A stretch of DNA of 64,000 nt from Alopecurus myosuroides. Taxonomy: Eukaryota > Streptophyta > Magnoliopsida > Poales > Poaceae. The position numbers and the translations under genes are program-made. Shown one piece after another: positions 1-10,989 of this stretch. Positions within the stretch are counted from its first letter, which is position 1; every line of letters starts with the position of its first letter. The notes beneath the pieces are model-generated. The model searched no databases, was not told where the DNA came from, and saw only the letters and a program-made list of their open reading frames with translations. The stretch lies in the NCBI GenBank assembly GCA_028641055.1, contig CM054058.1:88113927-88177926 (forward strand), given 5' to 3'.

Positions 1-2276
1 CTCGGAGGGCGCACTCCCGACTTGCGGGACCATCTCCTTTACTCTTCGGAGGTTTAGGGAAGATTGGTTCCCCAAGATCAAGACATCAGAATCCGTCAAA
101 TTATGGACGGGTTCTTTCTTCTACCATCCCGATGTGCCTTTCCCCAAAAAGGCCATCGGGGTTCCACCTTTCTCCAACACTGCTGCCATTCCCCAAGACA
201 ATTGGGGAACGGAAGCCGTCCAGGTTCTGCCGCCTGATCTTCTGAGGATCAAGCGGCGCATCGCCAAGCTCACCTCCTCTGATCCACCTCTAACTGGCAT
301 GGACACGGTCCTTTGCTGGTTAAATAGGCGGATCCAGCCGTTGGCCAATCACGGTGGCCGCCTCCTGTGCGAATACACGGGAGCTAACGACCCAATGCGG
401 ACATCCATCAAGGATTGGTCTCCAAGGGATCTTCGACGGCGCGCAAACCAGTTGGTCGCATCACGCGACCAATACGAAGCGAGTCGGCCAATGTACACGG
501 TCGACAATCCGGCTCCCAAGGTAGTTTTTCCGTCATTTTGGTATAGTTTCAACATTCTTTCTCGGATTTCCTTGCTTCTGACTCTGATTTGTTTTTTCGA
601 CAGTTCGCTGAACTTCTAGACTCGGAGTTAGCTTCCGAAGCTGAGCTGGATGCCCTGCGTACTGCCACTACTGGTGGGCGCAAGCGCAAGAAGATTTCTT
701 CCTCTGAGGAAGTTATCGACCTTGACGGGATCCCCGTCGCCACTTCCAGGTTCTTTCTTCTGGGTTCTTTTTCTTTCATGGAAACTTTTCATCCATCTTC
801 GGTGTTTTAACTTTTCCGGGTTTTTTGTTTTTAGCCTGCCTCCCTCCAACCTAAAGCCGAAGAAACTGAAGAAACACAAAGTTGTTTCCAGCCGAGGCGG
901 TCAACCTTCTCCCGTCATCGCCCCGGACACGCCGTCCACGATGGCGGAAGAGCACGCTGCAGCCCCCACCACCAAGCCGCTGGAGCCCAGCCAGCCCGTT
1001 GTGTCGAACACGGACACGAGGGAAAGGGCGGCTCCAGAGGTGGGAAAATTTCCTCGGACTTTCGACGAAGAAATTCCCACCTTTGACAAGGACTTCAAGA
1101 TTATCAATGACGGCCTAAGCGCGGCCGGAACCCTTTTTGCGGAATACACAAAAGGGTTCAAAGAAAACTTGGCGGGTTTGCAACGAATGAGCCAGGTATG
1201 TAACTCTAGCCCCCAAGCATTAAACAAAACTGCATGCTTTTTGTAACCATTCTTTTCCTTGCTATGTTCCAGCAAACCGCCGAAACCATTAACATGGAAG
1301 TTTTCAACAAACTCTCCATCAAGAATAAGGAAGTTAGAAATCTTCTTTCTATTCTTGAAGAGAGAGAGGAAGAGCTGGCATCATCTTAGCTCGCGTTGTC
1401 GGAAACAACAGGTAAACATTTGTCCTCTGAAGTTTTCGATTTAACTTTTTGTCTTCCGGAAATTTTCTAAACTCCAAATTTTCCTTGCTTTTCAGCTGCT
1501 TTGGCTAAGGCCAAGCAAATAGCTGAAGATGCCGGTAATGCCGAGAATCTCCGAAAGGAGAATTTGGATCTTCACAAGGATCTTGTGAAGACTCGAAAAG
1601 ATTTGGAGGCCAGTAATCTGGCCCTTGGAGTTGCTAATTCCAAGGCTTCCGAACAGGCGGAGAAGGACAAATCCACCATTCAGGATTTGGAAAATGCCCT
1701 AAACCTTCGCCTGGAGGAAATCTCCGAGATTGACAAGCTTATCGGTAAGTTACTTATACTTTTACCATTTTTCCATGTCTTGCCTTCTTTCTCTGTTTTC
1801 ACCTAACCCTTTTTGGTTGTTTTGTTGGAAAAACAGGAGATACCCCAGATGGTACTCGGCTTAAAGGGATCCGAGCCTTTGGGAAGACATGGGCTTCGAT
1901 CAGAGCTGCTGGAATGCAGCAGGTCAATAAGTTCCTTCCCGCCAGAACTGGGGAGATCTCGGAAGTTGAAAAACTTCCGGGTGCCATCATGGAGGTGGCG
2001 GAGTCCAGGGAATCCATCCTTCGCCCCGCTGCACGGGGTGGTGCGCGCATGGCACTCGTCCTTATGCGTATGCACTACCCTGGTGCTAAATCTTGGCGCG
2101 TGGCGTCCGGTGTCCCTCAAGGATACACGGATACTCAGCGAAATACCATCTTTGATGAAATGAAAGGCCACGCCACCCAGATTGCCTCCATGGTAAATAT
2201 CTCCGTCAATTATCCAGAAGAGGAGATCCCTCCAATCCCCGAAGACGACAGCAGCGAGGAGGAGTCGGATGCTTGA
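1..2276 (+). pseudogene. Antisense aORF of element A (Transposase_28-type retrotransposon protein), 5' partial, one premature stop
   Basis: Six exons join in phase with GT..AG introns: about 2-520, 604-749, 835-1195, 1273-1411, 1496-1744 and 1837-2276 (TGA). Exon 1 is open at the window edge. It resembles the end of the Transposase_28-type domain of element B's aORF: compare LNRRIQPL and EYTGANDP here with LKRRIQPL and EYQGSEDP there. A Lys/Ser-rich linker follows, then a coiled-coil-like Glu/Lys-rich stretch (exons 4-5). The C-terminal region contains ARMALVLMRMHYPGAK, which corresponds to AVVALSFVRIWHPEID in B, and an acidic tail follows. The only break seen is an in-frame TAG at 1387-1389 in exon 4, where the repeat-like context (ELASS then LALSETT) suggests a former Glu. 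Function in the retrotransposon is unknown. I call it a pseudogene because of that stop; the rest looks coding. Confidence 0.8.
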
Positions 2277-2866
2277 AGGGCTACCTTGAACCTGGATAGC
2301 GAAAGTAAACAATAGGAGCATTACTGTTCTTTCAATGTAATCCAAAATGTAATGCTTCTATTTGTATGAATGAAAGTTCCGCCTTTTGCAGTCTTAATTA
2401 TGAGATTCTTTGCAAGGTTTTCGGATTTTACTATTCCTTTATCTTCTAAGTTCTCTGGCATATATGTTTTAACTGTCCTTAGTGTTTGAAATGGCTCAAA
2501 TAGCAATATGAATCGTCAAGCCAAGTAACTGGGTGTAACCAATCAGTTTGAACTCGGAAACATGGATCATGCTAAAGGCATTTTTACTAACTAGCTCCAG
2601 TAACCCAACACATATGCGATCAGATAATGCTTAGAGAAACAAGGAATTTTTTGAATGAAACTTGGGCACGCAGGCAATTCAAGTTTCCTTTAGCCGTTAA
2701 CAGGCTGAAAAAATCATTCAGTTTTTTAACTCCGAGTACGCAGGCACAATTCGGGTTAACATTGAGTGCTCTGTAAGATCATTGGGAAATAGAGAAGGTG
2801 GAAACATGCTTTATACTGTAATAAACTTGTAAAAAACATGAATACCAGAATTCCAACAACTTTATT
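2277..2866. other. Convergent 3' spacer between aORF and pol of element A
   Basis: No gene is visible. The plus-strand aORF ends at 2276 and the minus-strand RT reading frame ends at 2867, so the two transcripts would converge here. The segment is AT-rich with several polyadenylation-like AATGTAAT/AATAAA-type strings near 2335-2350 and 2815-2870. RNase H and integrase, expected here for an autonomous element, are missing. Confidence 0.6.
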
Positions 2867-3892
2867 TCATGATCTCAAAAGATGTTTACATAGAAATTGA
2901 ACTAAGTACGGGAGAGACATAACTGCTATATATTCTAGTGCTTTTGCTATCCACTTGACTTTGTCGGATTCCTTCAGCAATTTGTAGAGTGGTAGGGCTT
3001 TATCCCCCAGCCGACTAATAAATCTGCTGACGGCGGCGGCGGAACCCGTCAATCTTTGGACATCTTTTACGCACGTAGGCTTTGAGATGTTCAAGATGGC
3101 TTTGATCTTTTCCGGGTTAACTTCTATTCCTCTGTGAGAAACGATGAAACCCAGAAGTTTTCCTGAGGGAACCCTGAATACACACTTAGATGGATTTAAC
3201 TTCATCTTGTAAGTGCACAAGTTTTCGAAAGTTTCTCGCAAATCGTCAAGGAGTGTATCTTTTTGCTTGGTTACGACAGCAATATCGTCCACGTAAACAT
3301 GGACGTTTTTTCCAATCTGACTATGCAAACAACGTTGCATGCAACGCTGGTAATTTGCACCTGCGTTCTTCAGGCCAAATGGCATGGTTACGTAATAGTA
3401 CGTCCTGTACGGGGTTATAAAAGAAGTCTTAATTTGATCTTCCTTTTTCATGCGTATTTGGTGGTACCCGGAGTATGCATCCAAAAAGCACAAAATCTCA
3501 GAGCCTGCAGTGGCATCTATTATTTGATCGATTCGCGGTAACGCAAACCTATCTTTTGGACACAATTTGTTCAAGCCTGTGTAATCTATACACATTCTAA
3601 GAGCAGTAGTGTCTTTCTTCGGTACTAATACCGGATTTGCGGACCATTCCGTGTGGATTACTTCCTAGATGAAATCCGCTGCTAAAAGCCGGATAATTTC
3701 CTTGCCAATAGCCTTCCGTCTTCTTCCGTCAAATCGACGGAGACCTTGTTTGACGAGTTTTGATCCTGGAATCACCTTGAGTTGGTGCTCATCAAGTTCC
3801 CTGGGTACGCCTGGCATGTCAGCTGGACACCAGGCAAAAATATCCCAGTTCTCACGGAGGAACTTGATGAGCTCGCCTTCCTATTTGTCGGT
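2867..3892 (-). pseudogene. Gypsy reverse transcriptase fragment of element A
   Basis: On the minus strand this encodes the end of the protease-RT linker and the RT palm/fingers. Motifs in order: DIFAWCPADMPGVPREL, PVLVPKKD, MCIDYTGLNKLCPKDRFALPRID, FLDAYSGYHQIRM, TMPFGLKNAGANYQR and the catalytic YVDD. GKLLGF and LPLYKLLKES follow, and homology fades near 2950. Breaks: TAG at 3881-3883 (protease/RT junction) and TAG at 3665-3667 in a conserved position where B has Arg. The frame continues across element B into 20716-21075 once one TCGGT copy is counted, which shows that this is the same reading frame cut by the insertion. Confidence 0.9.
3888..3892. repeat. Target-site duplication of element B (TCGGT)
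   Basis: TCGGT directly precedes the 5' LTR of B and is repeated at 20711-20715 directly after its 3' LTR. Removing B plus one copy restores the minus-strand reading frame of element A (GTGMTDK, then TAG, then EGELIKF). Confidence 0.97.
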
Positions 3893-4383
3893 TGACGAAG
3901 ATATGGATCCTGGACCCTGCGGGTAAAGACACCCCCTCTCAGGCCCAAGGCCAAGGCCCAAGAGGGAGCGCCCCTGGAGTGCTCTAGAAGGCCCATGTGA
4001 AGCTCACCCGCATCAGCTTGCGGGTTAAGTTAGGAAACTTGTAACCGACCTAGCTAGGGTTTGAGTCCTCTCCGGGTAGAACTCGAGACCTGGCCGTCTA
4101 TATAAGGCCAGGAGAGCCCCCAAGGAGAGGACCAAGTAGTACCGCACGACCAAAAAGCCTTGAAACTCGAGATCTACTCTCGATTCGAGCAACCTGTAAC
4201 CGATCTAATCATCATAATACAGATCGACAGAAGGCAGGAGTAAGGGTTTTACCTCTTCGAGGGCCCCGAACCTGGGTAAATCTCGCCCCCTGTCTAGCCG
4301 ACGATTCCACCAGCGTCCATGACTTCTCCTAGTCGAAACCCGATAGGGTCACCTAAGGGATTTGTGGAGTTAGAGATTCGACA
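3893..4383 (+). repeat. 5' LTR of element B
   Basis: 491 bp, starts TGACGAAGATATGG and ends AGATTCGACA, matching 20220-20710 almost perfectly. It holds the promoter of the genomic RNA (TATA-like box near 4098). The next bases are the primer binding site. Confidence 0.97.
4098..4107 (+). promoter_or_regulatory. TATA box of element B LTR
   Basis: CTATATAAGG lies in the middle of the LTR, in a GC-rich context (GGCC on both sides). The same box is at about 20425-20434 in the 3' LTR. Position and sequence fit a Pol II core promoter for the element's genomic RNA; transcription start is not determined. Confidence 0.65.
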
Positions 4384-4384
4384 A

Positions 4385-4402
4385 TTGGCGCCGACCGTGG
4401 GG
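4385..4402 (+). other. Primer binding site of element B
   Basis: TTGGCGCCGACCGTGGGG begins two bases after the LTR. It is the PBS type seen in all three Tat-like elements here (A at 24373-24390, C at 34615-34632, both with GCGCCCACC). It differs from them by one base (GCCG instead of GCCC), possibly a mutation. Confidence 0.8.
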
Positions 4403-4594
4403 AGCGCGGGCGCTGGATCACCGGCATCTTCGGCTTCATCGACATCCAACTCCTGTTGGAAACCATCGACTACGGCTTCGAACAATCCTGTACGGATCGG
4501 ATCCGTCATAGTCACGCCTCACTCGCCGGAATCACGCCCGGTGTTCGAGGATCTGGAGAAGAGCGTCACCCTGACGTTCGGGAGCTTCAACTTC

Positions 4595-6654
4595 ATGGCG
4601 AACAGAGACGGAATCCTCCACTTCTCGGATGAATCTGAACCTGAATCTGGAGCCGTCAACTCGCGCTTTCCTATGGAGAAAAGCGGCGAGTCCATCCTCT
4701 TCAACACAGTTGACCATCACACCCTCTCGACAGAGGAACCATCTCGGGTACGGGAAGCTTTCAGATCTACGCCTAGGACGCACGAGCCACGACTGGCCCA
4801 AGTCTGCATGGCAGGATCGGATCAGCCCTCAGAAACCGAGTTCAGCACAACCGAGCGCGATATAATCGGCGTTTCGCGGGAGGCCTGGAAAAGGGCCAAG
4901 GAGGCCATACGGCGGAGTCAGCCACCCGCGGCAGGAGCCTCACAGGAGGACCTAACCGCCTACCACTACCACCTAGTAAGAGCGGCCTCAAACATCAAAG
5001 AAGCCCGGGCGGATCTAGCCCGTCGCAGAAGAGCGGCGGACGAATCAAGCCTGCGACGAGTCGAACAATCCCTTGCACCCTCAGTTGGTACCCGACCCGC
5101 GAGGAAGGGGCACGGAACATCGTCAAGGGGCCACGAATCCATGACTGCGACCGACAGGTCGACCACATCTTCCTTCATGAGGGTCGACGATGACGGGAAC
5201 GTCTACCCGCAAACCCCAGCTGCCGCGATCCTAGCCGCAGCAACTTACATGCAGATGAACCAACCGACGGAAAGCGACCCTCGGGTGGAACAGTACAAAC
5301 AAATTCGCAAAGGACTAGGATTGGCGGCCGCAAGGCTCGCTTCTCATGATCGCAAGAAAACCGAAGAACAATTGGAGAAGGAGCGACAGAGAAGGACCAG
5401 GATAAAGAAACGCCCCGCAGGCATAGAAGTTCATCCCCAAGAAAAGACAAATAGCCACGACGTGGTCGAGGAAAAGAAGCCCGCCGCCGCGGCGATAGTC
5501 GAAGCAGCAGCGACGACAGCCCGAGAGACAAAAGCTCGCGGCACCACAACAGCCGCTCGAGAAAGCGAAGCAAAGAACCAAGGAAAGACAACGACCGCGA
5601 CCGGTCCGAATACGACGCGCGATCGGATCTCGCCCAAAAGAAGGTGGATAGAGCAAGAGCTTCACGATATCGTGAGCGCTCCTCATCCAGGTCCTCGGAC
5701 GACGAAACCTGTGGAGCACTCTGTTTCGCTCGCAGCATCCGTGAAGCACCTCTACCCAAGAGGTTCAAGCTCAGCACGGAGGTGACAAAGTACGACGGCT
5801 CACTCGAGCCCTCCCAGTGGTTAAGCGACTACCTCACGGCAGTAAAATGCCAACGTGGGAACAAGAACATAGCCATGCAATACCTCAATTTGCATCTTAC
5901 AGGCGCGGCCCATAGTTGGCCTGAGAGAAGACCCAAATCTTGCTACGTATCGTGGGACGACCTACACCGCGATTTCTGCAAAAATTTCCAGTCGACTTAC
6001 GAGAGGCCAGCCACAATCGAAGAGCTACGAGCATGCAAACAGAAGAGTGGCGAGTCCACACGAGAATATATCCAGCGGTGGACCACACACAGGAACACCG
6101 CAGGGACCATCTCGGAAGAAGTGGCGATTGAGGCCTTCGCCAAAGGGGCGAGAAGAACCGTGTTTTGAGAAGAGCTAGGTAGAGCCGCGCCCAAAACCAT
6201 TGGGGAGCTAATGATCATAGCCGAAAAATGGGCCAACGGAGAAGACGCGGTGCGCAATGAAAGAGCATCGTCGCCCGCACACGAGGACGACCGCCACGGA
6301 CGAAGAAAAAGAAGGAAATACTACGACCACGAGGACATGGAGGAATTAGTGGCGGCAGAATTCACGCGAAATCGCGACTCTGGTCGCCGCGGAAGTCGCG
6401 AGTGAAAACCAAAAGCAGAAGAAAAATCCCCCGAGGAGGATCTCGATGCATACTGCTCGCTACACCTGTTTACAGATAAGCGCACGGGCAAAACTAAGGC
6501 AACACACCTTCTCAAGGATTGCCGAAAGTTTCTTGACATTTCAGATGCTCTCACGAGGAAAAGATTTGCATCCACCCAAAACTACCCGCCGCTGCCAGGA
6601 GGAGGACACCAATTCCAGCCACCACCACCACCACCTCCACCAGCAAATCCAAAC
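4595..6654 (+). pseudogene. gag of element B (capsid/nucleocapsid), frameshifted with stops
   Basis: Gag packages the element RNA into particles. The frame is open from within the LTR; the first in-frame ATG after the PBS is at 4595. The N-terminal region (frame of 4595) gives way to another frame around 5.38-5.41 kb, which indicates a frameshift. From there an Arg/Ser/Asp-rich region leads into the Retrotrans_gag domain. Its motifs are KYDGSLEPSQWLSDYL, LHLTGAAHSW and STREYIQRW, spanning about 5750-6230. Stops: TAG near 5449, TGA at 6166-6168 (expected Arg CGA) and TGA at 6403-6405. A His/Cys-containing stretch (YCSLHLF, HLLKDC, 6460-6520) may be the zinc-knuckle equivalent, followed by a Pro-rich run around 6615-6650. 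Confidence 0.85.
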
Positions 6655-7527
6655 ATGGCGCTAGCCGCACTACCTGCGCCACCACCACAAAACAATGGAG
6701 CCAATGCATACCCGAACCCGGCAGGACAACTCGCGATGATACAGAAGGTATGCCCCTCTCGCAGAGCTCAAAAGACTAACACAAGGAAACTATGCATGGC
6801 AGTGCAGACACCGCCAACAAAGACCGAGTACCTGAAGATGGCAGATCAGCCCATCACGTTCTCGAAGAAAGACCATTCACCACAAGTCTATCGACCAGGA
6901 CACGCCGCCCTCGTCATCCAGGCTCAAATCGGAAATTACGACCTGGCCCGCGTGTTCATGGACGGTGGCAGTGGCATCAACATCATCTACGCGGATACAC
7001 TCCGTCGAATGAACAAGAACCTGGACGGCCTAACAGAATCAGAAACGTCCTTCCACGGGATAGTTCCGGGCAAGGCAATCCGTCCACTCGGAACAATCAA
7101 CTTAGAAGTTGTACTGGGCTCTCCAAGCAACTACAGAAGGGAATTCCTGGACTTCGAAGTCGTCGACTGGCCCTCGCAGTACCACGCCATCCTTGGCCGA
7201 ACAGCGTTCGCCAGATTCATGGCAGTACCACATTACGCGTACCTGAAACTCAAGCTACCCGGCGAATACGGTGTGATCACCATCGACGGAGACTTCCAGA
7301 AGTCAGACAAGTGCGACATAGAATTCAATGAGATCGTGAAATCTTTCGGGATGCAAGAAGAACTTCAAGAGCTGGCAAAAACCACGGACCACTCCGTTAT
7401 GCCCCTCACGAAGAAAAACGCGCCTGAACTGGAATTCAGCGCCAACAGCGACACCCGCAAGCACCAAGTGCACCCGACGGATTCTGCCAAGACCGCGATG
7501 GTTTCCACAACCCTCTCGCCAGCATAG
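6655..7527 (+). pseudogene. Aspartic protease of element B
   Basis: A 290-codon open stretch with the retropepsin-like active site DGGSGINII at about 6961-6987 and the downstream HAILGRTAFARF and KLKLPGEYGVITI motifs of Tat-lineage proteases. The protease would release gag and pol products. It is in the same frame as the RT that follows and is separated from it only by a TAG at 7525-7527, the position shared with elements A and C (see findings). No separate start is needed if it is translated as part of gag-pol. Confidence 0.85.
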
Positions 7528-9450
7528 GAAGGCGCGCTCGTCAAACTCCTCCGTGAGTACTGGGAAATTTTTGCCTGGCAGCCCTCAGATATGCCAGGAA
7601 TACCCAGGGAGTTTGCCGAGCACTCACTCGAAGTCTTTTCTAATGCTAAACCCATCAAACAGCCGACTCGACGATTCTCAGAACCCAAGCAGAAGGCGCT
7701 TGGAGAAGAAGTAAACAGACTACTAGCCGCAAATTTCATCAGGGAGATCAAGATATCCACCTGGTTGGCAAACCCGGTGCTGGTCCCCAAGAAGAACACG
7801 GATATCCTTCGGGTGTGCATCGACTACACATCGCTGAATAAGCACTGCCCCAAGGACAACTTTCCTCTACCACGAATCGACCAGATCGTGGACTCTACGG
7901 CAGGCTGCCAACGCCTCTCCTTCCTGGATGCCTATTCGGGATACAATCAGATCCGAATGAAAAGGGAAGACGAAGAGAAGACGGCATTCATCACACCCCA
8001 CGGTGTCTACTGCTACACGACAATGCCCTTCGGGCTGAAGAACGCAGGCGCAACATATCAGCGCTGCATGCAAAGATGCCTCGCCAATCTCATTGGCAAA
8101 AACGTGCAAGTGTACGTCGACGACATTGTCATCAAAACTCGAGTAGAGGACACACTCCTCGAGGACATCAGAGAAACATTCGACGCCCTTAATGCATATC
8201 GGATCAAGCTCAATCCGACCAAATGCGTTTTCGGCGTCCCTGCAGGAAAACTCCTCGGGTACCTGGTATCCGCCAGAGGCATTGAAGCCAACCCGGAGAA
8301 AATACAAGCCATCCTGACTATGAAGGAGCCAACCAATCTACGCGGAGTCCAGCAGCTCGCAGGACGACTAGCCGCCCTAAGCAGGTTCATCGCACGATTG
8401 GGAGAGCAAGCGTTACCCTTCTACAAATTACTGAAGAAGACGGACAAATTCGAGTGGACACCCGAAGCCAAACAAGCGTTCGCAGACTTGAAGCGATCGT
8501 TGCAAAGCAGGCGCGTCCTTGCAACACCACAAGAAAGGGAGCCACTTCTACTATACCTAGCCGCTACAAACCAGGTCATCAGCACAGCAATCGTGGTCGA
8601 ACGACCTGAAGACGGCAAAGCGTACGGAGTCCAACGACCAATATATTACATCAGCGAAGTGCTCTCGCCATGCAAGCAACAATACCCTCACTATCAGAAG
8701 CTAGCATAAGGAGTTGTTCTCACGGCCCGAAAGCTCAAACATTATTTCCAGGAACATACCATTACAGTGGTTAATGATGCGTCTCTCGGGACAATCATGA
8801 ATAACCCTATGGCATCCGGAAGAATAGCAAAATGGAGCATCGAGTTGGGCGCCTGGGACGTCACCTATACAGAACGAAAAGCAGTCAAATCTCAAGTACT
8901 CGTGGAATTCCTCAGCGAATGAACAGAGCTACAAACGCCTGGACCACCCGAGTACACGAGCAATTGGATAATGTACTTCGTTGGATCCAAGAGAAACGAA
9001 GGAGCAGGAGCTGGAATCGTTCTTATTTCACCTCGGGGAGACAAGCTGCAATACGTCTTGCGACTGGACTTTCCACCAGACGATCCAGCCTCGAACAACG
9101 ACGCAGAATATGAAGCCCTGTTGCACGTGATGAAGATGGCAATCGCCTGTGGAGCTACCCGATTAATAATGCGACGCCATTGCTGAAAACATGGTCGCAT
9201 ATCGCGACATGTACAATCTACTCGAAGGAAGCTTTAAAGGTTGCGAGCTGAAGCACATTGCAAGATCTAGCAACGAAGAAGCAGATAGACTGGCAAACAT
9301 GGGTTCCACGAACACACCCATACCGCCAGTAATATACTTCGAACGGATGATCAAGCGATCAGTCAAAGTGAAGAAAGTTGCAGCAGGCCAGAAACAGAGG
9401 TCAGCCCGCAGGTCGCGCTTATCGAGCTTATTCATAATATATCACGACAT
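7528..9450 (+). pseudogene. Reverse transcriptase and RNase H of element B
   Basis: RT motifs from 7591: PREFAEHSLEV, VLVPKKNTDILRVCIDY, LSFLDAYSGYNQIRM, TMPFGLKNAGATYQR and catalytic YVDD at 8113-8124. The RT connection (LLKKTDKFEWTPEAKQAF) follows. RNase H starts near 8965 and is dead. Its first catalytic motif reads YFVGS instead of YFDGS, and a deletion with frame change near 9165-9180 removes the later GDS motif. Stops: TAA at 8707-8709 (conserved Tyr expected) and TGA at 8920-8922 (conserved Trp expected). The RT palm itself has no stop between 7591 and 8706. Confidence 0.9.
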
Positions 9451-10706
9451 GTCTTCCTGGTAGAGCCAGTCTGGACGCAGAAATATCTCGACTACCTGCT
9501 CAGTAGACAGCTCCCGGCCGATCCACGAGAGGCCCGACAGATAATCAGGCGTAGCAAGTCCTTTCGAGTAGTCAATGGAGAATTATACAAGCAAAGCATC
9601 TCGGGAATACTTCAGCGATGCATCGCACCCGAAGATGGCAAGGAATTGCTCCAGGACATACATCAAGGAGATTGCGGACATCATGCTAGCTGGAAACAAT
9701 AATGGGAAAAGCTTTCCGAGCAGGATTTTACTGGCTAACAGCAGCCAACGATGCAAAAAGCCTGGTCGAACGATGCGACGCCTGCCAGCGATTCGCACCA
9801 AGGCCACACGCACCTGCTACGGAATTACACATGATACAAATAGCTTGGCCCTTTGCACAATGGGGGCTAGACATGGTTGGACCACTACGCAAGTCCACAC
9901 CAGGTGGATACACACACTTGCTGGTCGCAGTCGACAAGTTTACCAAATGGATCGAGGCTATGCCAGTAACTTCGGCTAGCGCCCAATGCGCCGTCAAGTT
10001 TCTCGACTCCATTGTATGCAGATTTGGTGTGCCACATGAAATCATTACAGACAATGGTACAAACTTCACGACAAAGGAAACACAACAGTTCTGCGAGGAA
10101 AAAGGCATCAATTTCAAGTTTGCTTGCGTTGCTCACCCGCAAACGAACGGACAAGTCGAAAGATCCAACGGCTTAGTTTCGGCTGGCATCAAGAAGCGAT
10201 TACTCGATCGCCTACACCCCGCAGCAGGGCATTGGGCAGAAGAGCTACCCTCCGTACTCTGGAGCCTCCGCACAACTCCTAATCGATCGACGAAGTACAC
10301 GCCATTCTTCATGGTATACGGGGCAGAAGCAGTCCTTCCCGAGGACGTTCGATTCAGCGCCCCACGAGTTGTAGCCTACAGCGAAGAGACTTCCAACAAG
10401 GCACTCGCAGAAGATATGGATGCACTCGACGAAATGCGAGACATCGCACTCGCAAGATCCGCAGTATATCAGCAATCCTTGTGCAACTATGATAGTCGCC
10501 GCATACGTCATAGAGCATTCGCGGTTGGGGACCTGGTGCTGCGGCTCAAACAGAAGGAAGGACACAAGCTCGAACCACCTTGGGAAGGACCCTTCATCAT
10601 ACACGAAGTCATCCCAGGTGGAGCCTACAGGCTAAAAAATCCAGAGACTGGAGGAATCTATTCCAATCCTTGGAATATTGCACACCTCCGCAAATTCTAT
10701 CCCTAG
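9451..10706 (+). pseudogene. Integrase of element B
   Basis: The N-terminal HHCC zinc domain starts in one frame (HQGDCGHHAS, about 9661-9690). A frameshift near 9694-9702 moves the remainder into the frame of 9702-10706. That part has CDACQ, the rve catalytic core with D (GLDMVG, residue 57 of the open stretch), D (TDNGTNF, 117) and E (QVERSNG, 153), a canonical DD35E spacing. The C-terminal region has GDLVLRLK and the GPFIIHEVIPGGAYRL motif. The stop TAG ends pol at 10706. The catalytic triad is intact, so only the frameshift separates it from a functional sequence. Confidence 0.92.
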
Positions 10707-10989
10707 ATTTACTTGTTATGACAACAAAATAAGGCTATACTAGCCACTACTGTAGCTCGAATACATGGCTTCTCAGTCATTGCAATAAAAGACATGATTT
10801 TCTCATCATATTCACTCGAAGCTTCTAGTTCTTTACATGCTACAAGTTACAGGCACACACCCCATAAAACACACGGGGGCTACCCTACAACTAAGCATCA
10901 CAAAGAAACATCATCAAATACAAGGTTATACACCTTACAACAGTTTTTTACAAACTATAAACAGATTACAGGATATTTACATCCGACAA

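Noticed and set aside
4319..4594. Start of element B gag at an ATG inside the 5' LTR (4319)
   Set aside because: The frame is open through the LTR, but gag should start after the PBS. The ATG at 4595 is preferred, although the upstream ATG could be used if transcription starts early.
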